From assembly GCA_016858145.1 (NCBI GenBank), contig JAEHOE010000151.1, positions 124,001 to 188,000 on the forward strand: a stretch of DNA of 64,000 bases. Reading direction: 5' to 3'. Below are positions 38,754-49,383 of this stretch, in pieces. Source of the DNA: Edaphochlamys debaryana. Taxonomy: Eukaryota > Chlorophyta > Chlorophyceae > Chlamydomonadales. The notes beneath the pieces are model-generated. The model saw only the letters and a program-made list of their open reading frames with translations. It had not been told where the DNA came from and did not search any database. The translations under genes and the position numbers were made by a program. The first letter of the stretch is position 1. Every line of letters begins with the position of its first letter.

Positions 38754-40228
38754 TTACTGGCGCCGCCGTCCTCGCCTCCCGCCTCTGCCGCGCTGCACTC
38801 CGCCGCCTGCCGGCAATCGTCAGTGCGAGCACAAAGGCACAGCTCAGCACGCAGGACGTTGGCATCGCACTTGCCGGCATCCGAGTGCTCCAGACGCGTG
38901 CACCCTCCCGCTCACCCTCCTCCTCCTGCTCCTCCACGTCATCGTCCTCCTCGGGGGAGGCCGTGTCCACCTCCCCGCCGTCCCCGGTGCTGCCCTTGCG
39001 CCCCGCGTTGACCGCAGCCCGGGCCTGCCGCGTGGCCTCCTCCCGCTCCGCCCGCCGCTGCGCCAGGGCCGCATCCAGCTCGGGGCGGGGGAAGATCTGC
39101 GGGTCCCGCACAGACAGCAGCCGAACGGCCTTAGCCCCGCAACACCAGTGGCATAACCTGTACCTGGATAGCACAGCGTGAGCTGCGGCCCATGCTGTGA
39201 TGACAGCGACCCAATCTTCTGTCCCCCCCTGTACGACCGTACCTTCTGCACCAGTCGGTCGAGCAGTGTGTCGTACATGAGGCGGGGGGGCTGGTGGTCG
39301 AAGGGGTTGGGCCCGAACAGCGTAGAGCAGCCGTGAACCGGGCACAGGTTATGCTTGCCGCCCACCTCTAATCGCGCCTCGATGCCTGCGGGGCCAAAAC
39401 GTGGCAGGTGTGAGCCGGGGTCACTGGCAATGCCCTGCCTTGATCCCAGACGTCAATGTGGCAGTGCCTTGCGCCGCTCCTTGATACCTCTACCCGCCCT
39501 CCAACCGACTCACAGTCGTAGCAGTCTGCGCAGGAGGCCAGCCGGTTACGGTGAGCATGCAGGGATCAGCGGCCGGGGGTTGTCAAAATACAACCAGGTA
39601 TCAGTACTGCAACACAGTGTCTGGGAGCGCGCGAAGTACCCGAGTGCGGGATGCGTCCCTCCACTCACACGTGTGGCCGCACTCGAGGCCCGTCATGGCC
39701 TCCTTCAGCAACCCGTGGCAGAGGGCGCACGACAGCGCCCGCGTGATTGGCGCGGCGGGCCGGTCCTGCGGGCCGTGAGAGACGCAATCGCACGGACCTG
39801 TGAGAACCGTCAAGGACTAGGCGGGGCCCGTCCCCGTGCATCCCAAGCGGTACCTGAAGCTCGCGGGGGTCCAGGGTTGCGTGGGGCTGTGGCTGCCACC
39901 AGCCGGGCTGCGTTGCGTCCAGGTCCTCATCCGGGGAGGGCACGTGCGGCTCCTGAGCGCCGACCAACAACAGCCGCATGCGAGGGGCAGGGAACGCGGC
40001 AGTTGTTAAAGACTGACGAAGCCCTGGCCTGCCAAGTTGGGTGGCAGGATGCAGGCAGATTTGATCAAGTGGACATCGTACCGGGAGAGTGCCACTCACC
40101 GGCTGGATCTCTAACCGTCTTCGCCGCTTGCACTCGGCCCCGCCTGGCCCCTGCGCTCCGCCCGAGAAGGCAGACGCCGGCCCGGGTGGGGAGGACCCCG
40201 CAACCTGAGCTTCAGCTTCCGCGTCCAT
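38754..40228 (-). CDS. RING-finger E3 ligase-like protein (DRIP/PCGF-type RING)
   Basis: Exons 40228-40100, 39952-39854, 39765-39669, 39525-39514, 39385-39243, 39096-38916 and 38806-38754 give 237 residues with all phases closing. The RING ligands are C89xxC92, C105, H107, C110xxC113 and C127...C132. The local sequence SCALCHGLLKEAMTGLECGH, then TYCYDCIEARLE and NLCPVHGC, resembles plant DRIP and Polycomb-group RING domains. LMYDTLLDRLVQKIFPRPE after the RING corresponds to the conserved segment that follows RINGs in that family. An acidic stretch (SPEEDDDVEEQEEE) and a short Arg/Gly tail end the protein. Exon 4 is only 12 nt (AC TGC TAC GAC T) and supplies residues YCYD; without it C110 is lost. 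The last intron is uncertain: reading through its GTGAGC donor gives an alternative C-terminus ending at 38599. A RAWUL domain is not seen. Confidence 0.8.
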
Positions 40229-41057
40229 AGTGGTCTGGGTGGCGCCGCATGCGGACTTTTGGGGGGTCAGCAGGCCGAGCGACGGGAAGATGCTGCTGAG
40301 GAAGGTGTTCGGGCTGAGGCGGGGTGAGGTAGTAGGGGGCAAAAGACGCTTAGGGGTTGCGTGGCGCTACGTGGCCGCTGAGCACTGCCACCCCAGGTGC
40401 TGTCCCTGAACTCAAATCCCGTTAGTACGAACCCCGGTTGTGCCCAGGGAAGCCGGCTTGAGGTTGGGCGCCGAGCATGCAAAAATGCTCGAGACGACGT
40501 TTACCCGCCAAGCCCCATCAGCGGTCTCTGCTGCAGAGCCCTCGTACCTTCCCAGGAAGGCCGCGTGGTAAGTACGCTTGCTCGACTTGTCGGTCGCATT
40601 CTGGGAGGAGGGGCTTGCGTCGGGAAAAGCCACGGTTGCTCGATTGGTTGACACGTTCGTTGTTGAAGGATACGTGGTGTAGAGAGGTCGCGTGGTGATG
40701 GGCTGGGGGAGGCGCGACAAGGGCCCACCATATTGGCGCGATCAGAGCCCTGCTTCCCGGAAGCGCCCGGCGAGAGCCCCGGTGATCGATACTTCACGCG
40801 ACAAGCCCATACAAGCCCATACAACCTCCTGCCTTGGCTCACAACCCCAGACAGCTCGCACGCTGCGCGACTAGGTCTGTCCTCGCTGTCGGGACCCGAA
40901 GCCGGGTGCTGCTCCTTGCTCTGCTTCCTGCCTTCACTCCGTCGTGACACAGGAGCAGCACTGTCGGGCACTAGGCAGACTCTCGCGCCCTCCCGCCCTC
41001 CCGCGCGACACGACGACACGCATTCCCGCCCCCTCCCTACACCCTCGACCAGTCCCA
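40229..41057. promoter_or_regulatory. Divergent intergenic region, RING / unknown gene
   Basis: About 830 bp between outward-facing starts, without a supported exon. Expected to contain both promoters; an unrecognised 5' exon is possible. Confidence 0.35.
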
Positions 41058-42760
41058 ATGCTAGCCCGCTACCGCAGTCCCTCGGGCCTGGATCTCCCCC
41101 GCGGGTCCAGGGCTAGGCGCACCGGCAATCCCATCCATCAGTTTGCTGACGTCGTCGAGGAGCAGCGCCGGCGTAACGAGGCAGCGGCGCCGGCATCCGG
41201 CCTCGCGGGGCTGAGCCTGGCGGAGGCAGCAGAAGCGGCGGCTACCGCGCCCGCGGCCGGAGGGGGTGCGGGCGAAGAGCCGCTTGGCTCAGAGCTGCTG
41301 CTTTGGGACGGCCCGCTGGCAGGGGTAGCGCACCAAGTAAGCCACCCTGGGCTGAGGGACGAATAGCCGCTGATGGGGGCCGCGGCAGCTCTGGCCGACG
41401 CGGTACGACTGAAGGGGAAGCTCCGCTGCCTGAAACCTTCAGTTGGGTTGCCATGCCCTTGCCGTGCAGGCCGGTCAATTTGCTGTGCTACGGGAGGGCC
41501 CTGGCGCTGAGCCTCCCGCGGAGTTGGCCGAGGTACGTACCGGGCCCGAACCGGCGATGAACTGGTATGACGGAGAGAGCAGAGCACCTCGCTACCGCCA
41601 ACCCGTTACACCGCCTGCGAGAACACCAAGTCGTCCTTTCAACCCTGCACCCAGCCCCCGCTCCCCTCTCCATCCCCACCCCGGCCCCGATCCCGCAGGC
41701 CCTGGCCGCCGACCTGGACCTGCTGGCGGCGCTGGCCGACACCACTCAGGACATCATGTTCGACGCAGGGGGCTCCGAGTCAGACTATGCGGTGGTCCCC
41801 ATCATCCTGGAGCCGCGACCACAGCACGCGCAGCAGCAGCAGCCAGGGGCCGCAGCGTGCGGGGCGGGGGCGGGGCCAGGGGCGGGGGCAGGTGTGTGGT
41901 GGTCGCCGCGCGAGGTGTCCGCCGTGCCGCTCACCTGGGCCGAGGTGGCTGCCAGCCTGCGGATAGCGCCGGAGCTGGCGGCGCGGATGCAGGCGCCGGA
42001 GGAGCTGGCCACGCCCGAGGCCTTCTGGAGGTGCGCGGCGGGTGTGTGTGGGGTCCGCGGGAGCGCTCGAGGGGCAAGGGCGAGTGCCGCCGCGGAAGTG
42101 AAGGGGCGTGCTGGTGACATGGGGCAGGCGGGGCATGGTTACCATACCGGTAGGGAGCCGTGACAGAGTCTGGGCTGTGCAGTTCTCCGTGCCTGCGCTG
42201 CGCCTCACGTACCGCTGCTCCATTTGCTGTGTGCCGGCCCCCCCAGCCGCATGGTGGACAAGTACATCTCAAGACTCGGGGGCGGCGAGGAGCTGCAGGA
42301 GGAGCTGCTGCAGCAGGGCATGGCGGGGCCGCGGCGGGCGCCCGAGGGGCAGGGACCGGGGGGCGAGACCTCGTCTGCGGCGGCCATGGCGGCGGCGGTG
42401 CGGGCGCTGGGAGGTGCGGTGTCCTCCCCCGTGCTGCAGGCGAGTGCGGTTGTGTGCGTGGGGACCCCGCCACGACATGCCCGGGGCGTTCAGGCTGGCA
42501 ATTAAGCAGCTCTAGGAGGGCCGCAGCCCAGGGCTTGGCGCTGAGGTTCGTGTCTGTGCACCAAGTTTATGGTTCGCGGCCCCAGTGACTGGGTTGCTGT
42601 GCCCACGTGCGCGCCTGACCACCCGCCCCTCCCCGCCCCTGCGCAGGTGATGCTGGGGTCCGAGGCGCTCCGGTGGAACCCCATCCCGCTCGCCTGGGTG
42701 GGGCGGTCCAAGAGGAGCGGAGCGATCCTGGGTCTGATCACAGCGGTGGTGTGGACGTGA
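41058..42760 (+). CDS. Protein of unknown function
   Basis: Exons 41058-41336, 41470-41532, 41699-42030, 42247-42439 and 42647-42760 give 326 residues. It begins MLARYRSPSGLDLPRGSRARR, basic and possibly an organelle presequence or nuclear signal, then HQFADVVEEQRRRNE. The middle is mostly helical (ALAADLDLLAALADTTQDIM, LTWAEVAASLRIAPELAARM), and the end is SEALRWNPIPLAWVGRSK...GLITAVVWT. The exon 4 donor is CTGCAG|GCGAGT, GC rather than GT; reading on instead leads to a stop about 65 nt later. I recognise no domain. Exon phases and the acceptor pattern support a real, probably lineage-restricted gene. Confidence 0.65.
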
Positions 42761-43468
42761 GGGCGGGGGCGGTGCGGCAGAGAGGCCCGCTTGCGGTGCG
42801 GGAGGGCCGATGGGCTGCAGTAGGGCTGTACCGGCTTCGGTGAAGAGGAGGGGCAAAGGGCTGGGGCAGGGGGGGAAGGAAGGGCCGGTTCGTGTGGTTC
42901 GTGTGAGGTCGGTTGCTTTGCCCTGCCGCCGCGGCGCCGCCCCTTCGCCTATGCCTGGCTGGTGTGATGCAGGGGTGCTAATGGGACATCATTAGCATTG
43001 GCATCATCGCCACGGTTGTGCGGGGCAAGTCTTGCGGAAGGCGGGGGTGGAGCGGGGCTGGATGGGGCTGGGGTGCGGGCGGGGCTGTCGGAAGGGTTTG
43101 GCCGGCGTGTGATGCCTCTCGCAGGTCGTTCCACGGCCGCAACCCTTGTTATTACTCAAAACACACACTGCAAAGCTAATTTGGCTCGCTTACCTGCGGC
43201 CCCCACGCAAACCCGCAATCCTCGGCCGCGACCAAGACTCTGTTCACACGAGCTTGAGCTGCATACCAGCACCTCTAGACGTTGTAGGCAGCAGGCGATC
43301 GTTGCACATGGCGTTGAAGCACGCCAGCATCCAGCCGAGGTGACTGGCGATGATGTGCAGTGCACCATAGAGAGAATGGCAGGCCGCATGCAAGCTAACG
43401 GGCACCCTGACTGCCTTGTGGCCTCACAGGAGCTGATGCAGTGAGCGTTTGGGTCTATCAGCGGCAAA
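42761..43468. other. Intergenic between two plus-strand genes
   Basis: No supported exon. It should hold the 3' UTR of the preceding gene and the promoter of the repeat/SIM gene at 43469. Confidence 0.4.
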
Positions 43469-45823
43469 ATGGAAGGAGACTTGAGCCGGTTTGCTATTCA
43501 GCACAGGCGAGAGCTACTCGCTGCGGTGGAAGAGGAGCAGCGACGACGTATCGTGGCAGAACGGCGCTGCCTGGAGCTCGAGGAGGTGCTCTTGGCGGAG
43601 CAGACCCGGCGCTCCGCCGCTGAGGCACAAGTCTTCGCACTCCAGGGTCAGCTCGCTGCAGCACTGCGGGCAGGGGTTGGAGCTGCTGCGGCAGCAGCGG
43701 CGGCGGCAGTAGCGGCACACGCTTCAGCGGCGCACGCTTCAGCGGCACATGCTGCTGCGGCGGGACCATCAGTGGCGGCGGCGGCTGCGCCACCGCCGGC
43801 AGGCCCGTCGCCTGCCGCTGTCGCCGCTGGTGCTGCCCCGGCTGACGATGCCACTGCCGCCGGCGTCCCACCCGCGACTCCGCCAGGCAGCCCGAGCCAC
43901 CCACCCGCGGCTGCACCCAACAGCGGTGCCGGACCCTCCGCAGCCTGCCACGGGGGAGTCGTGGTGATTGCGCCCAGGTGGGTTTCACGGAACCCAGGGC
44001 TGGATGCATGGAAGGCGGCGAGATCACATGTGGCACAGTGGCAGGCCCCGCGCTGCCCATACACATAGCAGCATGGATCGCATCAATGCTGAGCACGTCC
44101 ACGTTGTGCACGTCGAGGCGAGCGTTGAGCACCAGGTCCGGGTGGACCAATTCCACCACCTGCTCACGGCCCTGGCGGCCATCCGTGACACAGCCGAGTA
44201 TAAGGAGCGCGGCACGATCTGCGTGGACCCCGAGGAGCTGCTGCTACACTTCGGCCTGCTCAAGAAGACCATCTTTTTCGGTTCTAGGCGACACGCAACC
44301 GTCGAGGAGGCCAAGCACATCATCAACGCTCAAGTCGAGCCCGTCGCCGCCCTCCTGCGCAACGTCTACGCTCGCTGGAAGGCGGTGAGCGAGGAGCTGG
44401 GCGAGTGGCCCTTTGGACAGGTGCGGGTGACGCCCAAGGGCCGCTCGCGGCGCTCCGACAAGGAGCTGTCCAGCAGGCACCAGGACAAGATCGGAGACGC
44501 CCGGCTCAAGGTGAGCTAGCTAGCAGACTCGCGACTCGTGCTGCCTCGAAATGATCGTCGGTTGCAGCAGCAGCTGCCGCGACCCACCGGTGTCGACTCG
44601 CTCCGTTCCCATCCCCTCCCCTCCCCAGGGCAAGCACCCGACGGAATTCCTGCATATGTACTCCAACTGTGGGGCCAAGGCCATGTCAATGGAGTACTGG
44701 CCCGACCCCAAGCGGGCGGGCGAGGCAGACCTGACGCAGCCTGCCTCTGTTGGGGTGGCGCCGGGGGCCGACCTGTTCACCACCGTGGGCTACCACCTGC
44801 GCTATCACCTGGTAGGTAATAGGTTTCCTCCCTGATGCTGGTTCACTGCTGTTGCACCGACTAGCACCGACTAGCACTAGCACATCCCCCTTGCGGTCAT
44901 CCCCCTTCCGGTCATCCCCCTTCCCCCTGCGCCTGCAGGCCCACGCCAACGAAGTGTGTGGCGAGGCTGTGCGCATGGTCCTCAAGGCCCCGCTGAACCA
45001 GCCCCTCACGAAGAAGCTTGCTCAGCGCATCGCCGCCACGATACGCTCACTCCTGTCGGCGCTGTACGACCCCCGCAGCCCGCCGCCGCCACCCTTGGCG
45101 GCTGGGCTGGTGGCCCCGGTCTTCATTGAGAAGGTGCTGGGCCACGACACCCGCTTCGGGCAGCCCGGCGGCGCCGACGCTTCGGAGGCTGGCCGGCTGG
45201 GTGGCGAGAAGGCCGTGGAGCTGGGCTTTTGCTTTGGCGGCCCCAACGGCGCCGACGCTTCGGAGGCTGGCCGGCTGGGTGGCGAGAAGGCCGTGGAGCT
45301 GGGCTTTTGCTTTGGCGGCCCCAACGGCGCCGACGCTTCGGAGGCTGCCAAGAGGACCCAGGAGCTGGGCTTTGGCTTTGGCGGCCCCAACGGCGCCAAC
45401 GCTTCGGAGGCTGCCAAGAGGACCCACGAGTTGGGCTTCGGCTTTGGCGGCGTCAACGGCGCCGCCCCCTCGGAGGCTGGCCGGGGGGGCAACAAGGCCC
45501 AGGGCAAGGCCACTGGGGGGGGGAGCGCTGGGGTATGTGCGCTGTCTGGCCTGACGGGCAAGAAGGGCAAGCTGCTATGCCCAAACAGCGGCCAGCACGG
45601 GCCCTGGCAGCGGTGGGGCCCCGGTGGCCGGGCGCTCTGCATCACGTGCTACAACAGGAACCTAAGCCGCGAGCGGCGCGGCCACCCGGAGCAGCTGGAC
45701 CCCGGCCTGGAGCCGCGGCTACTGCTGCAGGCCAAGGCCAAGGCCAAGCCGGCGGCCAAGGTCAAGCCGGCGGCGAAGGCCAAGCCGGCGGGCGAGCCGA
45801 TCGACCTGACTGGCAGCGACTGA
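43469..45823 (+). CDS. Repeat-containing zinc-finger-like protein with C-terminal SUMO-interacting motif
   Basis: Exons 43469-43977, 44072-44510, 44629-44811 and 44939-45823 give 671 residues. Residues about 5-75 are a coiled coil (HRRELLAAVEEEQRRRIVAE), followed by an Ala/Pro linker. Residues about 172-450 form a conserved-looking globular region that I do not recognise (DPEELLLHFGLLKKTIFFG, ANEVCGEAVRMVL). Residues about 455-550 are four tandem repeats of GADASEAxxxxxxELGFxFGGPN (two identical 26-mers, two 22-mers). A zinc-finger-like segment follows (VCALSGLTGKKGKLLCPNS, WGPGGRALCITCYNR); its second half is GATA-like but the first CxxC is degenerate. After a Lys/Ala/Pro stretch the protein ends PIDLTGSD, a SUMO-interacting-motif type sequence with an adjacent acidic residue. 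A chromatin role is inference. The next ORF begins 115 nt downstream. Confidence 0.7.
45170..45457 (+). repeat. Tandem coding repeat, 78/78/66/66 nt
   Basis: Units at 45170-45247, 45248-45325, 45326-45391 and 45392-45457. The first two appear identical base for base; the others have lost 12 nt and diverged. A degraded fifth copy starts at 45458. Near-perfect identity of units 1 and 2 implies a recent duplication or ongoing homogenisation within the exon. Confidence 0.9.
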
Positions 45824-45938
45824 TTTGTGGGTTTGTGTGGCGGCGCATGCATGCGACCCTGGCAGCTCCGCCCGCCCCGCATCCCAACCCAGTGCGGCGC
45901 GTACCACCAGCGCCACCACCACCACCACCACCACACAG

Positions 45939-47897
45939 GAGCCCAGCGCCAAGCGCCAGCGCCAGGACTCCACGGCCTCGCAGCCGCCGCCCGCCCGGCA
46001 GCCTCAGACCCAGCCCCAGCCCCAGCCTATGCCTCAGCCCCAGCCCCAGCCCCGGCCCCAGCCCCAGCCCCAGCCCCGGCCCCAGCCCCAGCCACCACTT
46101 CAGCTGCAGCCGGCGGTGCTGTCCTCGCTGGTGCACGCGCTGGCCTACGCGGGGGCCCAGGCCGTGGAGGTGGACCTCGGGGGCCGCACCATCGAGGCCA
46201 GCTCGTCCCACGGCTGCACGCTGACCATCCCCCGGGGTGCGCGCGTCTGGATCCGCAACGGCCGACTGCGCGGGTGCGTCCTGGAGGTGGCGGAGGGTGC
46301 GCAGGCGCGGCTGGAGGGCGTGGAGTTTGCGGAGGCCGGCCGGCGCTGGCCTCAGCCCCCAGTCGCGGCAGTGCTGGTGCAGGGCGCCGGCAGCAGGGCG
46401 GTGCTGGTGAACTGCAAGGTCCTGCTGGGGAAGACCGGGGGCGAGGGCGGCGAGGCGGGCGGCGCAGCGGGCCAGGGCGCTAGCAGCAGCGGCCGCGGGG
46501 CCGGTGCCGGTGCCGGTGGCAGCGCTGGGGGCAGCGCAGGGGGCGGCCGCGGGCGAGGCCGCGGGGGCCGCTCTGCCCCCGACAACGGCAGCCCCAGCTT
46601 CAGCGGGCGGGGCGGCGGCCGGGGCCGAGGTGGGCGAGGCCGCAACGCCGGGCGGGGCCGCGACAACGGCCGCGGAGGCGGTGCCACGGCAAGCTCGCCA
46701 AACCTGTCAGCCCGCGGCGGCGGCGCAGCTGCGGCGGCCGAGGCGGTGGCTACGGGCACGCCCCTGAGCTGTGTGGTGGTGCGGCAGGGTGCACGGGTGG
46801 AGCTCACAACCTGCGAGCTGCACGGCGCGCCCGAGCACGGCTGCCTGGTGGCGGGCGGGGGCAGCCGCCTGGTGGCCGCCGACACACGCAGCGCCGGCAA
46901 CGTGTGCGCCGGCTTCGTAGCCTCCGCCGGGGGCACGCTAGATCTTGAGTCTTGCGAGGCCGAGGGGAACTCAGACGGCTTCGCAGCGGGTGCGGACGGC
47001 ACGGTGACCGCCAGCGGGGCTTGCAAGGCGGAGAAGAACGCCAAGGCCGGCTTCCTCGCGAGCGGGCGCGGGGCGAGCCTGACCGCGGGCGACGGCTGCC
47101 GCGTGGAGAGCTCGGGCGGCAGCGGATTCCGGGCGGAGCAGGGCGGGGTGCTGACGGCGGGCAGCCGCTGCGTGGTGCTTCGCAGCACGTATGACGGCTT
47201 CTCCGCAGAGGACGCAGGGACCGTGCTGACGCTTGGGGACGACTGTGCCGCCGAGTCCAGCGGCCGGTTCGGCTTCGCGGCGGTGACGGGCGCTACGCTG
47301 CGGTCGGGCTCGCGCTGCCGCGCCAGCTCCTGCACGGAGGGCGGCTTCATCGTGCAGGGCGGGGATGCGGCGATGGCCCTGGGCGACGACGCCAGCGCGG
47401 TCGGCAGCGGCCGCCGGGGCTTCCTGGCGCAGGACGGGGGCCAGCTGCAGGCGGGCGCGGGCTGCAAGGCGGAGCAGAGCAAGGAGGAGGGGTTCGCGGC
47501 GCTCAGCGGCGGCATGCGCCTCGGGCCCCAGGCCGTTGCCGCTGACAATGGCTCCGACGGCTTCACGGCGTCCGATGGTGGGCGCATCGATCTCTCCAGC
47601 GGGAGCTGCCGGGCCGCTAACAACAAGCAGCACGGCTTCTGCGCCGAGGACAAGGAGTCGTTGTTGATACTAGGAGCTGACGCGCTGGCACACGACAACG
47701 GGGCATCGGGCTTCATCGCCAAGGACGGGGGCCGGGTGGAGGTGGGGGCGGGGCCCAAGGCGCTCAAGAACGGGGGCGCTGGGTTTGGTGCCAGCGGCGC
47801 GGGGGCGGTGGTGGTGCTTGAGGGGGAGTACACGGCGGAGGAGAACGAGGGCGGGGAGATCCTCGAGGTGGATGGTGGGGAGGTGGTGTCGCCTTAG
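45939..47897 (+). CDS. Parallel beta-helix (PbH1) repeat protein; 5' end unresolved
   Basis: A single uninterrupted frame of 652 codons from a plausible acceptor (CACACAG| at 45938) to TAG. The frame has no ATG until 46029, so either translation starts there or this is a downstream exon of the preceding gene. It opens EPSAKRQRQDS, possibly a nuclear signal, followed by a Pro/Gln repeat tract (46011-46095), an RGG-rich Gly/Arg segment (about 46495-46680) and then about a dozen repeats of roughly 23 residues. These have the form xNGSDGFTASDGGRIDLSSG, GASGFIAKDGGRVEVG, and RGFLAQDGGQLQAGAGCKAE, typical of right-handed beta-helix rungs. The earliest rungs (AVEVDLGGRTIEAS, LRGCVLEVAEGAQARLEGV) precede the RGG insertion. 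No catalytic residues identified; binding or scaffold function is more likely than enzymatic (inference). Confidence 0.75.
   Translation, partial: EPSAKRQRQDSTASQPPPARQPQTQPQPQPMPQPQPQPRPQPQPQPRPQPQPPLQLQPAVLSSLVHALAYAGAQAVEVDLGGRTIEASSSHGCTLTIPRGARVWIRNGRLRGCVLEVAEGAQARLEGVEFAEAGRRWPQPPVAAVLVQGAGSRAVLVNCKVLLGKTGGEGGEAGGAAGQGASSSGRGAGAGAGGSAGGSAGGGRGRGRGGRSAPDNGSPSFSGRGGGRGRGGRGRNAGRGRDNGRGGGATASSPNLSARGGGAAAAAEAVATGTPLSCVVVRQGARVELTTCELHGAPEHGCLVAGGGSRLVAADTRSAGNVCAGFVASAGGTLDLESCEAEGNSDGFAAGADGTVTASGACKAEKNAKAGFLASGRGASLTAGDGCRVESSGGSGFRAEQGGVLTAGSRCVVLRSTYDGFSAEDAGTVLTLGDDCAAESSGRFGFAAVTGATLRSGSRCRASSCTEGGFIVQGGDAAMALGDDASAVGSGRRGFLAQDGGQLQAGAGCKAEQSKEEGFAALSGGMRLGPQAVAADNGSDGFTASDGGRIDLSSGSCRAANNKQHGFCAEDKESLLILGADALAHDNGASGFIAKDGGRVEVGAGPKALKNGGAGFGASGAGAVVVLEGEYTAEENEGGEILEVDGGEVVSP
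46011..46095 (+). repeat. Pro/Gln-coding hexanucleotide tract
   Basis: Repeats of CAGCCC and CCGGCCC-like variants encode a (PQ)n run in the beta-helix ORF. Likely slippage-prone. Confidence 0.8.
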
Positions 47898-49383
47898 GGT
47901 GGGGGACCGCAGGGACGAGCTGGGCCGGATGTTGCTGCACGGGGTGGGGCGGGCTGCGTGGGCGGAGCCAGCATGCGCATGACGTGCAAGACTACGGTAG
48001 CCACTGCGCGAGGCTTGGTTGGGGAGCTAGGCAAGGAAAGGTCCCGATACGCTTGGAGGGGATGGAACAATGGGCTCGTAAGCTTGTGACGGTTCAACGG
48101 TTGCAGAGAGGGTGTCGAGCAGGTGGCAGGATTGTGTGGCAGGCAAGTTGTCTCCCTTTCATGCGAGGCCAGGGTGTGAAGATTGACTGCAAGGAAGGAT
48201 GGATGCGCTTATGTGATGTGAACTTGGCCTTGATGCAAAGGCATGAAGACATTATTGGTGACGCATGCCGACAGGGTATGCAGCTAGCAATTACGGTATG
48301 GCAGTTTGCGTCAATGGGTTGCCCCTGTCCCTCGCGTCTCGCTTGACTGCAATGGTGCAGCTCTTGGTTGGATGCTGGTGCAGTGGTATGCGGTGCAAGG
48401 GCAGCAGGGCGCCAGGGTACTACTCTGGGATTGAAGCATGAAGGACCCGGTCAACCAGTCCTCGGTGTTTACAATAAAGGACCCCCCTGGGGTCACAGCG
48501 CTGAACGCTGGGGCCAAGCGACCCACCTCACGGGCTTGCCCCTTGCAAGCCAGAGCGCAAGTCCCTGTCATCACTTGCACTGACCACATTCAGGTCCCAC
48601 CTTAGTCCTTGGCACGCAATGACCATGCTCAGCGTGTATCGATGGCCCCTCCTCGGCCGCGCCTCCTACCAGTAACCGTTCACCGTTCATCATGTGCTCA
48701 CACTGTTGGCCGTACACCTCTCGATCCTGGCTCTCCCGGCCCCACATTCACTCCCACTCTGCAACCAGACCCCAACCTGCCTCAACCTGCCGCAACCTGC
48801 CTCAAGGCTACGGGTGGCTACGGGCCCCCGGGCCCGGGGGCTAGACACGCATGTCAAAAGGTCAAAGAAGGACTCAGCGGGCTCCAGCTGACCCCTAACG
48901 GCCCAGCCACCAATGCAGGGCGTCGTCCGCGCGCCTATCCTCGTCACAGTCATGCCTGCGTCAGATCCGACGCAGGGACAGCGTACAAGACTCCGGTGTG
49001 CTCCTGGATCGGCCTATGATCCTACTACACTTAAAGCCCACTTCCCCACTCTCACAATTCCTCCAGGCCGTATCCTTTCGCCACAGCCCACGCAGGCACA
49101 ACTGGACCACATGCTGCCTTACGACCCTCCTCAATCCACATCAAACTCAGGGTCCCTGCAACTCATGCTCGGTGGGGCAGGACAGCAAGCCTCGCAAGGT
49201 GCCCCTGGTTTCCACATACCCAAAGAGGGCATGTCTTCTAACCCAAACAGGGCACCGGTTGCGGTCTGCACTACGGGGAACGATAGCAGAAACCGGCCGG
49301 TCAAGTACCGGAATGCTTTCCTTGCCTTGACCCGGCAAGCCCCGTGTCAGTTACCACCCCACGCCATTTGTTCCCGGCTTCCT
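47898..49383. other. Convergent 3' region without a supported gene
   Basis: About 1.5 kb between the beta-helix ORF stop and the stop of the first DUF3820-like gene. Short open frames without motifs. An AATAAA lies near 48473 and is the only candidate polyadenylation element I noticed. Confidence 0.35.

Noticed and set aside
45229..46224. 331-codon frame bridging the stop of the SIM gene
   Set aside because: It is the +2 shadow of the repeat/zinc-finger exon; its apparent bridging does not encode the beta-helix frame. Stop-codon readthrough of the SIM ORF also fails to enter the beta-helix frame.
46352..47833. 493-codon open frame on the minus strand opposite the beta-helix ORF
   Set aside because: It is the antisense of a strongly repetitive GC-rich coding region; its Pro/Ala/Ser composition mirrors the sense codons and it has no motif.
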